Positions 17,785 through 27,335 of a stretch of 64,000 nt of DNA are shown here, in pieces. Both the position numbers and the translations under genes were made by a program. The DNA lies in assembly GCF_017254835.1 (NCBI RefSeq), contig NZ_JAFKCW010000003.1:62001-126000 (forward strand), given 5' to 3'. The notes under the pieces were generated by a model. It made no database searches. It was given only the letters and a program-made list of their open reading frames with translations, and was not told the DNA's origin. This stretch comes from Algoriphagus aestuariicola. GTDB lineage: Bacteria; Bacteroidota; Bacteroidia; Cytophagales; Cyclobacteriaceae. Positions within the stretch are counted from its first letter, which is position 1. Every line of letters starts with the position of its first letter.

Positions 17785-18681
17785 GTTTTCGTCAGGAAGA
17801 ATTTCAATATCCTGTATCAAAACCCGATTGGCAATTTCCTGACCTGTCAGAGTTGCAGCAAGCCCTCCCATCGCCGTTTCCTTGTATCTGCTTTCCATGG
17901 AAGCTCCGATCTCACCCATTGCTTCCACACATTCATCCACAGGAATCACCGCGTTGACGTTAGCGAGGGCTATCTGCGCGGAACTGAAGGCAATGGCAGC
18001 TGCACTTGCATTTCGAACGACACAAGGCACTTCGACCAAACCTGCCACCGGGTCACATACCAATCCTAACATGCACTGTATTGTGATTGCGACCGCGTTG
18101 AAAATCTGATCCGTATTTCCGCCCAGACAATGCACGATGGCTCCAGAGGCCATAGCCGCAGCAGAGCCAGTCTCCGCCTGGCATCCTCCTACGGCGCCTG
18201 CTAAACTGGCCTTCTCCTCAATAATAAGAGCTATCCCCGCCCCTACCAATAAGCCTTCCAAAATCTTCGCATCGTCCAGTTCGTGAATTTCTTGGAGTGT
18301 AACCATCGTACCGGGTAGGATCCCTGAAGCCCCTGCAGTTGGCGCTGCCACTACTCGGCCCATACAGGAGTTTACCTCCTTGGCTGCCAGCGCACGGGAG
18401 ATAAGCTTTTGGAACTCTGGCGAAAGGACAGTCAACGGATGGTTGAACACCTTTTTTGCCCCGTTGTTGATCATGCCGGACCGTGAGGTCATCTCTTCCC
18501 CGAGACCGGTGGCAACCGCTTCCTTCATCACTGTATAGGCATTTTGCAGACCAGACCAAATCTTTTCCTCGGAGGAATTCTTCTGCTCTACTTCGTACTC
18601 GATCACTGACTGGACTAGGCTGGAATTATGGCTTTCGCAATACTGTTTCCAGCCTTTGAAGCTTTCGAAGAGATAGCACAT
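17773..18681 (-). CDS. sdaAA: L-serine ammonia-lyase, iron-sulfur-dependent, alpha subunit
   Basis: Converts L-serine to pyruvate and ammonia using a 4Fe-4S cluster. The 302-residue protein corresponds to the alpha chain of the two-subunit form: VAAPTAGASGILPG near residue 110, GGCQAETGSAAAMASG, and CDPVAGLVEVPCVVRNA, which hold the conserved cysteines. The beta chain gene is not adjacent and no fusion is present, so it must lie elsewhere. The 3' end overlaps the convergent membrane protein gene by 12 bp. Confidence 0.92.
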   Translation of the reverse strand: MCYLFESFKGWKQYCESHNSSLVQSVIEYEVEQKNSSEEKIWSGLQNAYTVMKEAVATGLGEEMTSRSGMINNGAKKVFNHPLTVLSPEFQKLISRALAAKEVNSCMGRVVAAPTAGASGILPGTMVTLQEIHELDDAKILEGLLVGAGIALIIEEKASLAGAVGGCQAETGSAAAMASGAIVHCLGGNTDQIFNAVAITIQCMLGLVCDPVAGLVEVPCVVRNASAAAIAFSSAQIALANVNAVIPVDECVEAMGEIGASMESRYKETAMGGLAATLTGQEIANRVLIQDIEILPDENLPE

Positions 18682-18733
18682 GAGTACGTGGGTTTATATG
18701 ATTGAAAGCAATCGTCAGGAGATTTCGTTCCGA

Positions 18734-19138
18734 TCAGAAATCGAAATTCACCGTCTGTTTGATGGCTGGATCTAGACTCAGGGCCACAGGGCAAGTCAGA
18801 GCGGCATTTTTAAGCTTCTGGATCATCGCTCCATCCTCCACAGGATTGTCCCAATGAAAATCCACTACGATCTCTTGGATCTTCCGCGGTGATGCCTGCA
18901 TCACCTTAGTCACCTCCCAGCTCAGCCCTTCCAGCGAAACACCATTCCTCTCCGCTACAATCCCCATGATCGTCACCATACAGCTTCCCAAAGCACTGGA
19001 AACCAAGTCTGTTGGAGAAAACTTTTCACCTTTCCCGTTGTTGTCCACTGGCGCGTCTGTGAGCAATTCAGTTCCGGATTGTAAATGCACTGACTGGGTC
19101 CTTAAATTCCCCAAATACGAACTTTTAATAGTGGGCAT
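18734..19138 (-). CDS. OsmC family peroxiredoxin-like protein
   Basis: An organic-hydroperoxide-type OsmC protein of 134 residues. The two redox cysteines are in SSALGSCMVTIMG and ALTCPVALSL, at normal spacing for the YhfA/OsmC group. It is probably a thiol peroxidase that protects against lipid or organic peroxides, in the cytoplasm. It is 52 bp upstream of sdaAA on the same strand and may be co-transcribed with it. A -7 box sits about 40 nt before the start. Confidence 0.92.
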   Translation of the reverse strand: MPTIKSSYLGNLRTQSVHLQSGTELLTDAPVDNNGKGEKFSPTDLVSSALGSCMVTIMGIVAERNGVSLEGLSWEVTKVMQASPRKIQEIVVDFHWDNPVEDGAMIQKLKNAALTCPVALSLDPAIKQTVNFDF

Positions 19139-19176
19139 AAACTCTTACTTTTAAAATTCAGTTAAATACTTAAATC

Positions 19177-19184
19177 CAAAAATA
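19177..19184 (-). promoter_or_regulatory. -7 element of the osmC-like gene
   Basis: On the minus strand the bases read TATTTTTG, a TAnnTTTG match about 40 nt from the start codon, in the divergent gap. Confidence 0.45.
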
Positions 19185-19208
19185 GAGCAATATTTTCGAC
19201 CAATTCGA

Positions 19209-19937
19209 ATGAGCAAGCTGAAATTAATCCTACCCGCACTTTTCTTCCTATTCAGTCAGGAGGCATTTTCCCAAAGGGAGGATGTCGGAAATTATGAATA
19301 TGATAAGGAATACCTTTTTGGGATCAACAAAAACACCAATGGAGGTTTGATAGGGGGATTTGTTTTCAAGGCAGGCACCCGGATCGACGACTCCCAATTC
19401 TCATTTTGGGGGGTAGAATTGTCAAACGTAAAAAATCCCAAAGAGGCCCGATACAATACGGTTTTGGGGAACAGCTATATTTTCGGAAAGTCCAACTACC
19501 TCTACGCTATCAGACCACACTACGGTCGAGAAATCATTCTTTTCAAGAAAGCTCCCAATCAAGGCGTACAGGTATCTGCCTTGGCCGCCGCCGGCCCCAC
19601 CATCGGCATTATCGCCCCCTACTATATCGAGTACGCCATCAACCGGGTGGAAACGGTGACAGAGCAGTATGACCCTGAGATCCACCAAAGCCGCTACAAT
19701 ATCCTGGGAACAGGAAGACTTTTTGAAGGTATCGGCCAATCCGAAGTGGCTATCGGTGCAACTTTAAAGGCGGCGTTGATGTTTGAGTTTGGAGTGTTCA
19801 GAAGCAGCGCAACAGGACTGGAAGTCGGGTACATGATCGAAGGATACAATAAGGAGATCCCGCTCATCCCTACCACTGAAAACAACCAGATTTTCCAATC
19901 TGCCTATTTCACTTTCTTTTACGGCTTCCGTAAGTGA
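19209..19937 (+). CDS. Probable outer-membrane beta-barrel protein
   Basis: A 242-residue secreted protein with a signal peptide (about 1-21, ending EAFSQ). The mature part alternates aromatic and polar residues in strand-like blocks (NTVLGNSYIFGKSNYLYAI, NQIFQSAYFTFFYGFRK) and ends with an aromatic residue two places from the C-terminus, as many outer-membrane barrels do. The family was not recognised. It lies 54 bp before lipA and is probably on the same transcript, although a functional link with lipoate synthesis is not evident. Confidence 0.75.
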   Translation: MSKLKLILPALFFLFSQEAFSQREDVGNYEYDKEYLFGINKNTNGGLIGGFVFKAGTRIDDSQFSFWGVELSNVKNPKEARYNTVLGNSYIFGKSNYLYAIRPHYGREIILFKKAPNQGVQVSALAAAGPTIGIIAPYYIEYAINRVETVTEQYDPEIHQSRYNILGTGRLFEGIGQSEVAIGATLKAALMFEFGVFRSSATGLEVGYMIEGYNKEIPLIPTTENNQIFQSAYFTFFYGFRK

Positions 19938-19991
19938 TTGGAATTGGCTTTTGAGCCCTTCTGGATTACCTTTGCACCAAATCCGAATGTG

Positions 19992-20870
19992 ATGATTGAA
20001 TTACCCGTAATATCCGAGGAGGCGACACGACGTAAAAAGCCTGATTGGCTACGCGTCAAGTTGCCCGTGGGAAAAGAATACGCCAAGGTCAGAAAGCTGG
20101 TAGACGAGCACAAGCTTCACACCATCTGCGAAAGCGGCAACTGCCCAAACATGGGCGAATGCTGGGGAGCAGGGACTGCCACATTTATGATCTTGGGAAA
20201 TGTCTGCACTCGCTCTTGCTCTTTTTGCGCGGTAGCGACGGGCAGACCACCAGAATATGATACCGACGAGCCAAGACGAGTGGCAGAGGCCATTAAGCTC
20301 ATGGGCGTAAAGCACGCAGTGATCACCTCTGTGAATCGGGACGAATTAAAGGACCGTGGGGCTGAGATCTGGTATCAGACCGTGGTGCAAACCAAGGAAC
20401 TGTCTCCAGAAACCACTATTGAAACACTGATTCCTGATGTGAAATCCAACTGGGATGCGCTCTACAGAATGATAGAAGGCGGCCAGGAAGTGGTTTCTCA
20501 CAACATGGAAACGGTGGGAAGCCTTTATCGCCGAGTGAGGCCACAAGCGAAATACGAGCGCTCACTGGAACAGATCAAATTGACCAAAGGGTTTGGCAAA
20601 CGAACCAAGACGGGTATTATGCTCGGACTAGGCGAGACAAAAGAAGAAGTCTATACTGCCATGGACGATCTTGCCGCACATGGCTGTGACATCCTCACAT
20701 TAGGCCAATATCTCCAGCCTACCAAGATGCACATCGAAGTGGCAGAGTTTATCCATCCGGAACTTTTTGCCCACTATCGGGAGGAAGGATTGGCGAGAGG
20801 CCTCAAATACGTGGAATCCGGCCCATTGGTAAGATCATCCTATCATGCAGAGAGGCACGTAAACGTCTAA
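19992..20870 (+). CDS. lipA: Lipoyl synthase
   Basis: A radical-SAM enzyme that inserts two sulfurs into octanoyl groups on lipoyl domains, needed by pyruvate dehydrogenase and the glycine cleavage system. The 292-residue protein has both cluster motifs: auxiliary cluster Cys46, Cys51, Cys57 ([12 protein letters not shown]) and radical-SAM cluster Cys72, Cys76, Cys79 (CTRSCSFC). The family C-terminal [10 protein letters not shown] is also present. A TTG-led extension of 18 residues is possible but lacks support; [10 protein letters not shown] is preferred. Confidence 0.96.
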   Translation: MIELPVISEEATRRKKPDWLRVKLPVGKEYAKVRKLVDEHKLHTICESGNCPNMGECWGAGTATFMILGNVCTRSCSFCAVATGRPPEYDTDEPRRVAEAIKLMGVKHAVITSVNRDELKDRGAEIWYQTVVQTKELSPETTIETLIPDVKSNWDALYRMIEGGQEVVSHNMETVGSLYRRVRPQAKYERSLEQIKLTKGFGKRTKTGIMLGLGETKEEVYTAMDDLAAHGCDILTLGQYLQPTKMHIEVAEFIHPELFAHYREEGLARGLKYVESGPLVRSSYHAERHVNV

Positions 20871-20886
20871 AGCAGCAACAAAATTT

Positions 20887-20917
20887 AAAAGCTCGTTTTG
20901 CAACGAGCTTTTTTTAT
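20887..20917 (+). terminator. lipA terminator
   Basis: An 11-bp perfect stem (AAAAGCTCGTT at 20887-20897, partner 20902-20912) with loop TTGC and a T run. Confidence 0.9.
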
Positions 20918-20956
20918 GCCTATATTTTTCCAACTAAACATCTTACATGACATAAT

Positions 20957-21268
20957 ATGCAAGTAGTCAAAAGAATCGGAGTCGGTTCAGCCGCCAAAGT
21001 TTATGGCCTCACATTAGGCTTATTGGGCATTTTTATCGGGATAATTTATGCGGTTATGTTCTCTCTTATCGGAGGATTAGGAGATGGATTGCCCTTATCA
21101 GATTCGGGTGGACTTGGCATTGCTATGCTGATCATAATACCAATCTTTTACGGTGTGGTGGGATTCATATTCGGCGCATTGGGGGCAGTGGTCTATAATT
21201 TTGTCGCGAAAAAATTTGGCGGCCTGGAAATCGAACTTTCCGAACCGAATCACATGCCAGCTGACTAA
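20957..21268 (+). CDS. Small membrane protein of unknown function
   Basis: A 103-residue protein with a polar N-terminus (MQVVKRIGVGSAAKVYG), a membrane segment at about 17-40, a second Gly-rich hydrophobic segment at about 52-82, and a short polar tail. This two-helix form with a VKRIGVxSxAK start is seen in many bacteria and archaea as an uncharacterised family. It stands alone between two terminators, so it is transcribed by itself. Confidence 0.75.
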   Translation: MQVVKRIGVGSAAKVYGLTLGLLGIFIGIIYAVMFSLIGGLGDGLPLSDSGGLGIAMLIIIPIFYGVVGFIFGALGAVVYNFVAKKFGGLEIELSEPNHMPAD

Positions 21269-21273
21269 AACGA

Positions 21274-21304
21274 CAAGAGGCCGCCGATGGCAGCCTCTTT
21301 TAAA
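21274..21304. terminator. Bidirectional terminator between small membrane protein and gcvP
   Basis: AAGAGGC at 21275-21281 pairs with GCCTCTT at 21293-21299, with further imperfect pairing inside, between convergent genes. Confidence 0.7.
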
Positions 21305-21322
21305 TTTAATTGGGAAAAACTC

Positions 21323-24211
21323 TTAAGCCAATTCCTTGGCAAATTCCTCAGTAGGAATACAGCTACACATCAAGTTTCTGTCGCCATAAGCAGAGTCAAT
21401 TCTTCTTACGCTTGGCCAGAATTTGTTGTCTTTCACGTATTCTAAAGGATAAACCGCTTTCTCTCTGGAGTAAGGCAAGTTCCACTCACCAGTCAAAACC
21501 ATCGATGCGGTGTGTGGCGCATTTTTCAGTACGTTTTGCTCTTTGTCAGCCGCACCAGTCTCGATCTCGCGAATTTCCTCACGGATGGAAATCAACGCAT
21601 CACAGAATTTATCCAATTCAGCTTTCGTCTCAGATTCGGTAGGCTCGATCATCAAAGTGCCTGCCACAGGGAAAGATACCGTAGGAGCGTGGAATCCATA
21701 GTCCATCAACCGCTTTGCGATATCCTCTACCTCTACGCCAAAATCTTTGAAAGATCGACAATCAACGATCATCTCGTGGGCAGCTCTTCCTTTGGATCCG
21801 GTATAAAGAATTGGGAAATGTCCGCTTAATCTTTCTTTGATATAGTTGGCATTTAAGATTGCCATTTCAGTGGCTCTTTTAAGGCCATCTCCGCCCATCA
21901 TTGCGATATAAGCATAGGAGATAGGCAAAATGCTAGCACTTCCATACGGTGCAGAAGAAACGGCTGATACCGCGTGAACTCCGCCAGTTTTCACGACAGG
22001 GTTACCTGGAAGGAATGGAGCCAAATGGCTAGCCACACAGATTGGGCCCATGCCAGGTCCTCCTCCACCGTGAGGAATACAGAAGGTTTTGTGCAAGTTT
22101 AGGTGACAAACGTCAGCACCGATAAAGCCAGGAGAAGTCAAACCTACCTGAGCGTTCATATTGGCACCATCCATGTAAACTTGGCCACCATATTGGTGAA
22201 TGATTTGGCAGATCTCTCGAATACCTTCTTCAAACACCCCGTGTGTAGAAGGGTAGGTTACCATCAAGCAAGAAAGATCATTTGCATGCTCTTCTGCTCT
22301 CTTTCTCAAATCTTCGATATCGATATTTCCCTTTTCGTCACACTTCACCAAAACCACTTTCATTCCAGCCATAACAGCGGAAGCAGGGTTGGTTCCGTGA
22401 GCGGAAGTAGGGATCAAAGATACATTTCTATGTCCTTCACCACGGCTCATGTGATAAGCTCTGATCACCATCAGACCAGCATATTCGCCTTGAGCACCGG
22501 AGTTCGGCTGGAGAGAAGTATCCGCGAAACCAGTGATTTCGGTAAGCCAAGTTCTCAAATTGGTAAACAGCTCTTGGTAACCCAAAGTCTGATCCATTGG
22601 AGCAAAAGGATGCAGTTGACCGAATTCTGGCCAAGTTACTGGGATCATTTCCGCAGTGGCATTCAATTTCATGGTACAAGAGCCCAAAGAAATCATGGAA
22701 TGTACCAAGGAAAGATCCTTGTTTTCCAAACGCTTGATATAACGGAGCATTTCGTGCTCAGCATGATAACTATTGAATACCGGGTGCGTCAAGTACTCAG
22801 ACTTTCTAGCCAATCCCTCTGGAAATTCCAGCTCGAGGTTTGAAACCAGATCATTCAGATCCAAGGTATGCTTGCCTTCTTCGGTTGCGAAGATCTTAAC
22901 AATGGTATTAACATCGTCCAGAGTTTTGGTCTCGTCAAAAGAGATGAAAACAGAATCAGACTCATATCTGAAGTTCATTTTAGATCCCAAAGCCAAGCCT
23001 CTTACTCTTTCTCTCGCGACATCATTCATTTTGATTTGAATGGTGTCGAAGAAATACTGATCAGCTACATCCAAGCCAACTTGCTTCAAAGCCTGGGCGG
23101 TCAATTTCGCCAAACCGTGAGTTCTCAAAGCGATATTTTTCAATCCTTGAGGACCATGATAGACTGCATAGAAACTTGCCATCACGCTTAGCAGTACCTG
23201 AGCGGTACAGATGTTGGAAGTTGCCTTCTCACGCTTGATGTGCTGCTCACGAGTCTGGAGAGCCATTCTATATGCCTTGTTTCCGGCCTTGTCTACAGAC
23301 ACACCGATGATTCGGCCAGGAATCTGTCTCTTATAATCGTCTTTGGTAGCAAAAAATCCAGCGTGAGGTCCGCCGTAACCCATCGGTACACCGAATCTCT
23401 GAGCGGAACCTACCACAACGTCTGCTCCCATTTCGCCTGGAGAAGTCAAAAGTGTAAGCGCCAACAAATCAGAAGCGAAGGCAGTCATCACTTTGTTTTC
23501 CTTGGCAGACGCTACCAATGCAGCGTAGTCTGCAACAGCACCATCAGAATTAGGATACTGGATCATGAGCCCGTAAAGCTCCGGATCAGTCAAGTCCAAG
23601 CTAGCTAGAGATCCAAAAACCAACTCAATTCCAATTGGCTCTGCTCTCGTAACCAAAACTGCTTTGGTCTGAGGGAAGACCTTTTCGTCAACAAAGAACT
23701 TGTTCGCGTTCTTCTTTTCTCTCGCTTTCACCGCGTGAAGCATAGTCATTGCTTCGGCAGCAGCAGTACCTTCGTCCAAGAGAGAAGCATTGGCAATCTC
23801 CATCCCGGTCAATTCCATCACCACAGTCTGGAAGTTGATCAAAGCTTCCAATCGACCTTGGGCGATTTCAGCTTGGTATGGAGTATAGGCTGTATACCAT
23901 CCCGGATTTTCCAGCACATTTCTCAAAACCACTCCCGGCACGATGGTATCGTAGTAACCCATCCCGATGAAGGACTTGAAAACCTTATTTTTGGAAGCCA
24001 GCTTTTTGAAATCAGCCAAAAACTCAGACTCCAATTTTGCCTTAGGTAGATCCAAAGGCTTCTTGGTTTGAATGGCTTCCGGTACTGTTTGGTTGATTAA
24101 TTCCTCAAGGGATGAGGCACCGATTTTCTCCAACATCTCAGCGATTTCCGCTTCATTCGGGCCGTTGTGTCTGCTCTCAAACTTGACAGCATTGGAAAGA
24201 TTGATCTTCAT
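21323..24211 (-). CDS. gcvP: Glycine dehydrogenase (decarboxylating), P protein
   Basis: The PLP-dependent decarboxylase of the glycine cleavage system, transferring the aminomethyl group to lipoylated GcvH. The 962-residue single chain contains both homologous halves. The PLP-lysine motif is [20 protein letters not shown] in the second half, followed by the Gly-rich loop. The N-terminus [17 protein letters not shown] is typical. GcvT and GcvH are not in the window, which is usual in this phylum where gcvP stands alone. LipA nearby supplies the lipoate its partner needs. Confidence 0.97.
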   Translation of the reverse strand: MKINLSNAVKFESRHNGPNEAEIAEMLEKIGASSLEELINQTVPEAIQTKKPLDLPKAKLESEFLADFKKLASKNKVFKSFIGMGYYDTIVPGVVLRNVLENPGWYTAYTPYQAEIAQGRLEALINFQTVVMELTGMEIANASLLDEGTAAAEAMTMLHAVKAREKKNANKFFVDEKVFPQTKAVLVTRAEPIGIELVFGSLASLDLTDPELYGLMIQYPNSDGAVADYAALVASAKENKVMTAFASDLLALTLLTSPGEMGADVVVGSAQRFGVPMGYGGPHAGFFATKDDYKRQIPGRIIGVSVDKAGNKAYRMALQTREQHIKREKATSNICTAQVLLSVMASFYAVYHGPQGLKNIALRTHGLAKLTAQALKQVGLDVADQYFFDTIQIKMNDVARERVRGLALGSKMNFRYESDSVFISFDETKTLDDVNTIVKIFATEEGKHTLDLNDLVSNLELEFPEGLARKSEYLTHPVFNSYHAEHEMLRYIKRLENKDLSLVHSMISLGSCTMKLNATAEMIPVTWPEFGQLHPFAPMDQTLGYQELFTNLRTWLTEITGFADTSLQPNSGAQGEYAGLMVIRAYHMSRGEGHRNVSLIPTSAHGTNPASAVMAGMKVVLVKCDEKGNIDIEDLRKRAEEHANDLSCLMVTYPSTHGVFEEGIREICQIIHQYGGQVYMDGANMNAQVGLTSPGFIGADVCHLNLHKTFCIPHGGGGPGMGPICVASHLAPFLPGNPVVKTGGVHAVSAVSSAPYGSASILPISYAYIAMMGGDGLKRATEMAILNANYIKERLSGHFPILYTGSKGRAAHEMIVDCRSFKDFGVEVEDIAKRLMDYGFHAPTVSFPVAGTLMIEPTESETKAELDKFCDALISIREEIREIETGAADKEQNVLKNAPHTASMVLTGEWNLPYSREKAVYPLEYVKDNKFWPSVRRIDSAYGDRNLMCSCIPTEEFAKELA

Positions 24212-24270
24212 AAAGTACGTTTGGGTAGAATGACGTATTTGGGTTTGAAAACATCCTGATTTTTCGTGCG

Positions 24271-24278
24271 CAAAGGTA
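24271..24278 (-). promoter_or_regulatory. -7 element of the gcvP promoter
   Basis: Reads TACCTTTG then C on the minus strand, an exact TAnnTTTG match 60 nt before the gcvP start in the 191-bp divergent gap. I looked for a glycine riboswitch here and saw no convincing structure. Confidence 0.5.
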
Positions 24279-24402
24279 CTATTTCTTAAAGGAAAAGACT
24301 TTGTGGAACACGAATAATTTCCCTGTCAACACGCCATATATATAAACGGTTTTTATGAGGCTTAAAAATTTGGCTAGCTTAGTGCCCTAATCACAAAACT
24401 GT

Positions 24403-25899
24403 ATGAATAAAGGATTGATTTTAACTGGCGCTTTGGCGATCGGCTTGGCTCTCCCAAGCTTTGCCCAAGCTCCCGCTCAGGTGAAGTATGCCAATACGAT
24501 CACCGCCGAAGACCTCACCAAGCATCTCACCCACTTGGCCTCTGATGGAATGAAAGGCCGAGATACGGGTTCCGAAGAAGGCAAACTTGCCGCCAACTAC
24601 CTGGCTGACTTCTACAAAAGCCACGGCCTGACCGGTCCTGTGGACGGGAGCTACTTCCAAAATGTTCCGCTGGTAAGCACCTCCTACAGCAAAGTGGCCC
24701 TGCAGATAGGCAAAACCAAACTGGTGGAAAACCAGGATTTTGTCTTCGTAGGTGACGGCGATATGGCCAAAGCAGCGAAAACTCAATTGGTATTCCTTGG
24801 CTTGGTGACCGATGAAAACCTGGCGAAAGTTGATGTAAAAGGCAAGCTTGTCGGCCTTTGGGCCGTAGGCGTACGCAGCAACGACTTGGTGACCAAAGTC
24901 ATGGATGCGGGCGCAGCTGGTATCGTCATCGTGAGCATGGAAGGCCAGGCCAACTTTGACCGGATCGCAAACCGATATAAGACGCTGGCAGGAAAAGGCA
25001 GAATCGGCTTTGACCAAGAGACAAAGCAGCGTCCAATCTTCATGGTAAGCTCCGACAAAATGGGCGAGCTTTTTGGCACTTCGGTGGAGATATTGAAGGA
25101 AGCAGCTAAGGCAACACCTGAAACTGTGGCTGCTCAAAAAGCTACCTACCAAGTGGTAAAAACCAAAACTCCGGTGGAGGCATACAACGTACTTGGCTTC
25201 CTCGAAGGAACTGACAAAAAGGAAGAAGTGCTCGTAATCTCCTCGCACTACGACCACGTGGGTGTGAGCAGCGAAGGAGAAGTATTCAATGGCGCAGATG
25301 ATGACGGCTCAGGCACAGTTTCCGTAATGGAGATAGCCGAGGCATTTGCACTGGCTGCCAAAGACGGCCTGAAACCAAGAAGAAGCATCCTCTTCCTCAA
25401 CGTGACTGGTGAGGAAAAAGGCCTCCTAGGCTCCGAATACTATTCTGAGCATCCCGTATTCCCACTTGCCAATACGGTAAATAACATCAACATCGACATG
25501 GTGGGCCGTATCGACTACGAATACCAGAAAGAGGCTAACAAGGACTATGTATATGTGATCGGCTCCGAGATGCTCTCTTCCCAGCTGAAGAAAATCAACG
25601 AGTACAACAACATCACTTACACTAATTTGATCTTGGACTACCGCTACGATGCCGAGGACGATCCAAACAGATTCTACTACAGATCCGACCACTACAATTT
25701 CGCCAAACATAACATCCCGGTGATCTTCTTCTTCAACGGCGTGCATGACGACTACCACCAAGTGACTGACACCGTGGACAAGATCGAGTTTCCGCTGATG
25801 ACCAAGCGCGCCCAGCTGATATTCTACACGGCTTGGGACCTTGCCAACCGAGAGAACAGAACTCCGGTAGATGGAACCAACACCAGAACTGACAGATAA
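24403..25899 (+). CDS. Secreted M28 family metallopeptidase
   Basis: An exported zinc aminopeptidase-type enzyme of 498 residues. A signal peptide (about 1-22, ending SFAQ) precedes an inserted PA-like domain (about 110-240), and the catalytic M28 domain follows. Metal and catalytic motifs are SSHYDHVG, NGADDDGSGT, TGEEKGLLGSEYY and NINIDMVGRID, with a late YRSDHYNF and a histidine in DDYHQVTDT. It probably trims peptides in the periplasm or outside the cell. It stands alone between a divergent gcvP and a bidirectional terminator. Confidence 0.93.
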   Translation: MNKGLILTGALAIGLALPSFAQAPAQVKYANTITAEDLTKHLTHLASDGMKGRDTGSEEGKLAANYLADFYKSHGLTGPVDGSYFQNVPLVSTSYSKVALQIGKTKLVENQDFVFVGDGDMAKAAKTQLVFLGLVTDENLAKVDVKGKLVGLWAVGVRSNDLVTKVMDAGAAGIVIVSMEGQANFDRIANRYKTLAGKGRIGFDQETKQRPIFMVSSDKMGELFGTSVEILKEAAKATPETVAAQKATYQVVKTKTPVEAYNVLGFLEGTDKKEEVLVISSHYDHVGVSSEGEVFNGADDDGSGTVSVMEIAEAFALAAKDGLKPRRSILFLNVTGEEKGLLGSEYYSEHPVFPLANTVNNINIDMVGRIDYEYQKEANKDYVYVIGSEMLSSQLKKINEYNNITYTNLILDYRYDAEDDPNRFYYRSDHYNFAKHNIPVIFFFNGVHDDYHQVTDTVDKIEFPLMTKRAQLIFYTAWDLANRENRTPVDGTNTRTDR

Positions 25900-25903
25900 A
25901 AGC

Positions 25904-25931
25904 AAAGGCCCCGAAAATCGGGGCCTTTTTT
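25904..25931. terminator. Bidirectional terminator between M28 peptidase and RNA helicase
   Basis: An 11-bp perfect stem (AAAGGCCCCGA at 25904-25914, partner 25918-25928) with an AAA loop and T-rich ends, between convergent genes. Confidence 0.9.
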
Positions 25932-27288
25932 ATTTGCCTTTATTCTTCTGATTCTTGGTCTTCAACTGGTTCCGGTTCGGCTTCTTGCCATGCTTTTTTG
26001 CCTTGACCTTTTCACCCTTGCCAATATTGGTTTTTGGCTGGGCTTTTTTCTCGTGAAAGGCTCCTTTGTAGTCTGGATTTTCCCGCTGCTTGAGCTTGTC
26101 AAGTTCCCGTGCATAAGCCTGCTTTTCCTCAAAGGGCGTAGCCGGTACATCCACTGAGTCTGGGATTTCCAGCTCTTCAACGGACATACGGATCAGTTCT
26201 TCGATTCTTTCAAAATGATAGGTTTCCGCTGGGTTAACGAAGGTGATTGCCTTACCCTCATTTTCTGCCCTTCCCGTTCTTCCGATTCGATGCACATAAT
26301 CCTCATAAATCAGCGGCACGTCAAAGTTGATCACGTGTGACACCATCGTCACGTCTAGACCTCTGGAAGCTACGTCGGTCGCGACTAGCAATCGCACGTC
26401 GCCGGCCTTGAAATCCTCCATGGAGTTGATGCGAGTATTTTGGCCCTTGTTGGCATGGATCACCCTGATCTCGCCCATGTGCTTGCGATCCAAAAAGCCG
26501 AACACCGACTCGGCGTTTTTTCGGCTGCGGGTGAAAATAATCGCTCGATTGATCTCCTCGTTTTCCAGCAAATGAGCCAGTAAGTTAATCTTGGTCTTGA
26601 TATTAGGCACCAAATACTTGACTTGGGCGATGGTCTCCGCAGTGGTGGCTGACGGAGTAACTTCGACTTTTTCGGGGAATTCCAAAAATTCCTCCGAAAG
26701 CTTCTCCACCCTTGAGCTGAAAGTGGCCGAGAAAAGAAGGTTTTGCCGCTTCACCGGAATAACCTCCAAAATCGCCCGAATCTGAGGCATAAAGCCCATA
26801 TCCATAATCTTGTCGGCCTCGTCCAAAATCATCGTTTTGATTTCCTTTGTCAGAATCGTCCCTTTTCGGTAGAGATCCATGAAGCGGCCCGGTGTAGAGA
26901 TGATGATATCCACTCCAGCTGTGATATTTTCGATCTGGGTCTTAGGCCCCAAGCCCCCATATAGGCTGACAATCCGCAGGTCTGTATTTTGCGCCAGCGC
27001 CTTGGCAACCTCCTCGATCTGCATCACTAGCTCGCGGGTTGGAGCCAAGATCAGTGCTTTAGGGAAAGAGCCCTGCGCGTATTTCACCTTCATTAGGAGT
27101 GGCAATACATAAGCCGCCGTCTTGCCGGTTCCAGTTTGGGCAATTCCCAACACATCATGACCGGCCAAGGCTAAGGGGATGGCCTTTTGCTGGATGGGGG
27201 TCGGTTGGGTATAGCCAGCGGAAGCTACTGCGTCCAGCAATTGCCTGTTTAGCTTAAAAGCATCAAAACCTAGGGCCTCATCACTCAT
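25930..27288 (-). CDS. DEAD-box ATP-dependent RNA helicase (RhlE-like)
   Basis: Unwinds structured RNA in ribosome assembly or mRNA turnover. The 452-residue protein shows the full set of motifs: Q motif TPIQQKAIPLAL, I AQTGTGKT, Ia PTREL, II DEAD, III SAT, V ATDVASRGLD and VI HRIGRTGR. The tail (about 390-452) is very rich in Lys, Arg and Gln and probably binds RNA non-specifically. It is divergent from pyrC, with about 47 bp between starts. Confidence 0.95.
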   Translation of the reverse strand: MSDEALGFDAFKLNRQLLDAVASAGYTQPTPIQQKAIPLALAGHDVLGIAQTGTGKTAAYVLPLLMKVKYAQGSFPKALILAPTRELVMQIEEVAKALAQNTDLRIVSLYGGLGPKTQIENITAGVDIIISTPGRFMDLYRKGTILTKEIKTMILDEADKIMDMGFMPQIRAILEVIPVKRQNLLFSATFSSRVEKLSEEFLEFPEKVEVTPSATTAETIAQVKYLVPNIKTKINLLAHLLENEEINRAIIFTRSRKNAESVFGFLDRKHMGEIRVIHANKGQNTRINSMEDFKAGDVRLLVATDVASRGLDVTMVSHVINFDVPLIYEDYVHRIGRTGRAENEGKAITFVNPAETYHFERIEELIRMSVEELEIPDSVDVPATPFEEKQAYARELDKLKQRENPDYKGAFHEKKAQPKTNIGKGEKVKAKKHGKKPNRNQLKTKNQKNKGK

Positions 27289-27335
27289 GATTGTTATTTT
27301 TGGAGAGAAATCTGAAATCGAAAAAGAAAGAAACG

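Noticed and set aside
24212-24402. Possible glycine riboswitch before gcvP
   Set aside because: The -7 box lies 60 nt from the start codon, leaving too little leader for the aptamer, and no conserved core was seen.
24421-25257. Long open frame on the minus strand opposite the M28 peptidase gene
   Set aside because: The plus-strand frame has all catalytic motifs and a signal peptide; the antisense product is rich in His, Phe and Val with no domain. It is a shadow of codon bias.
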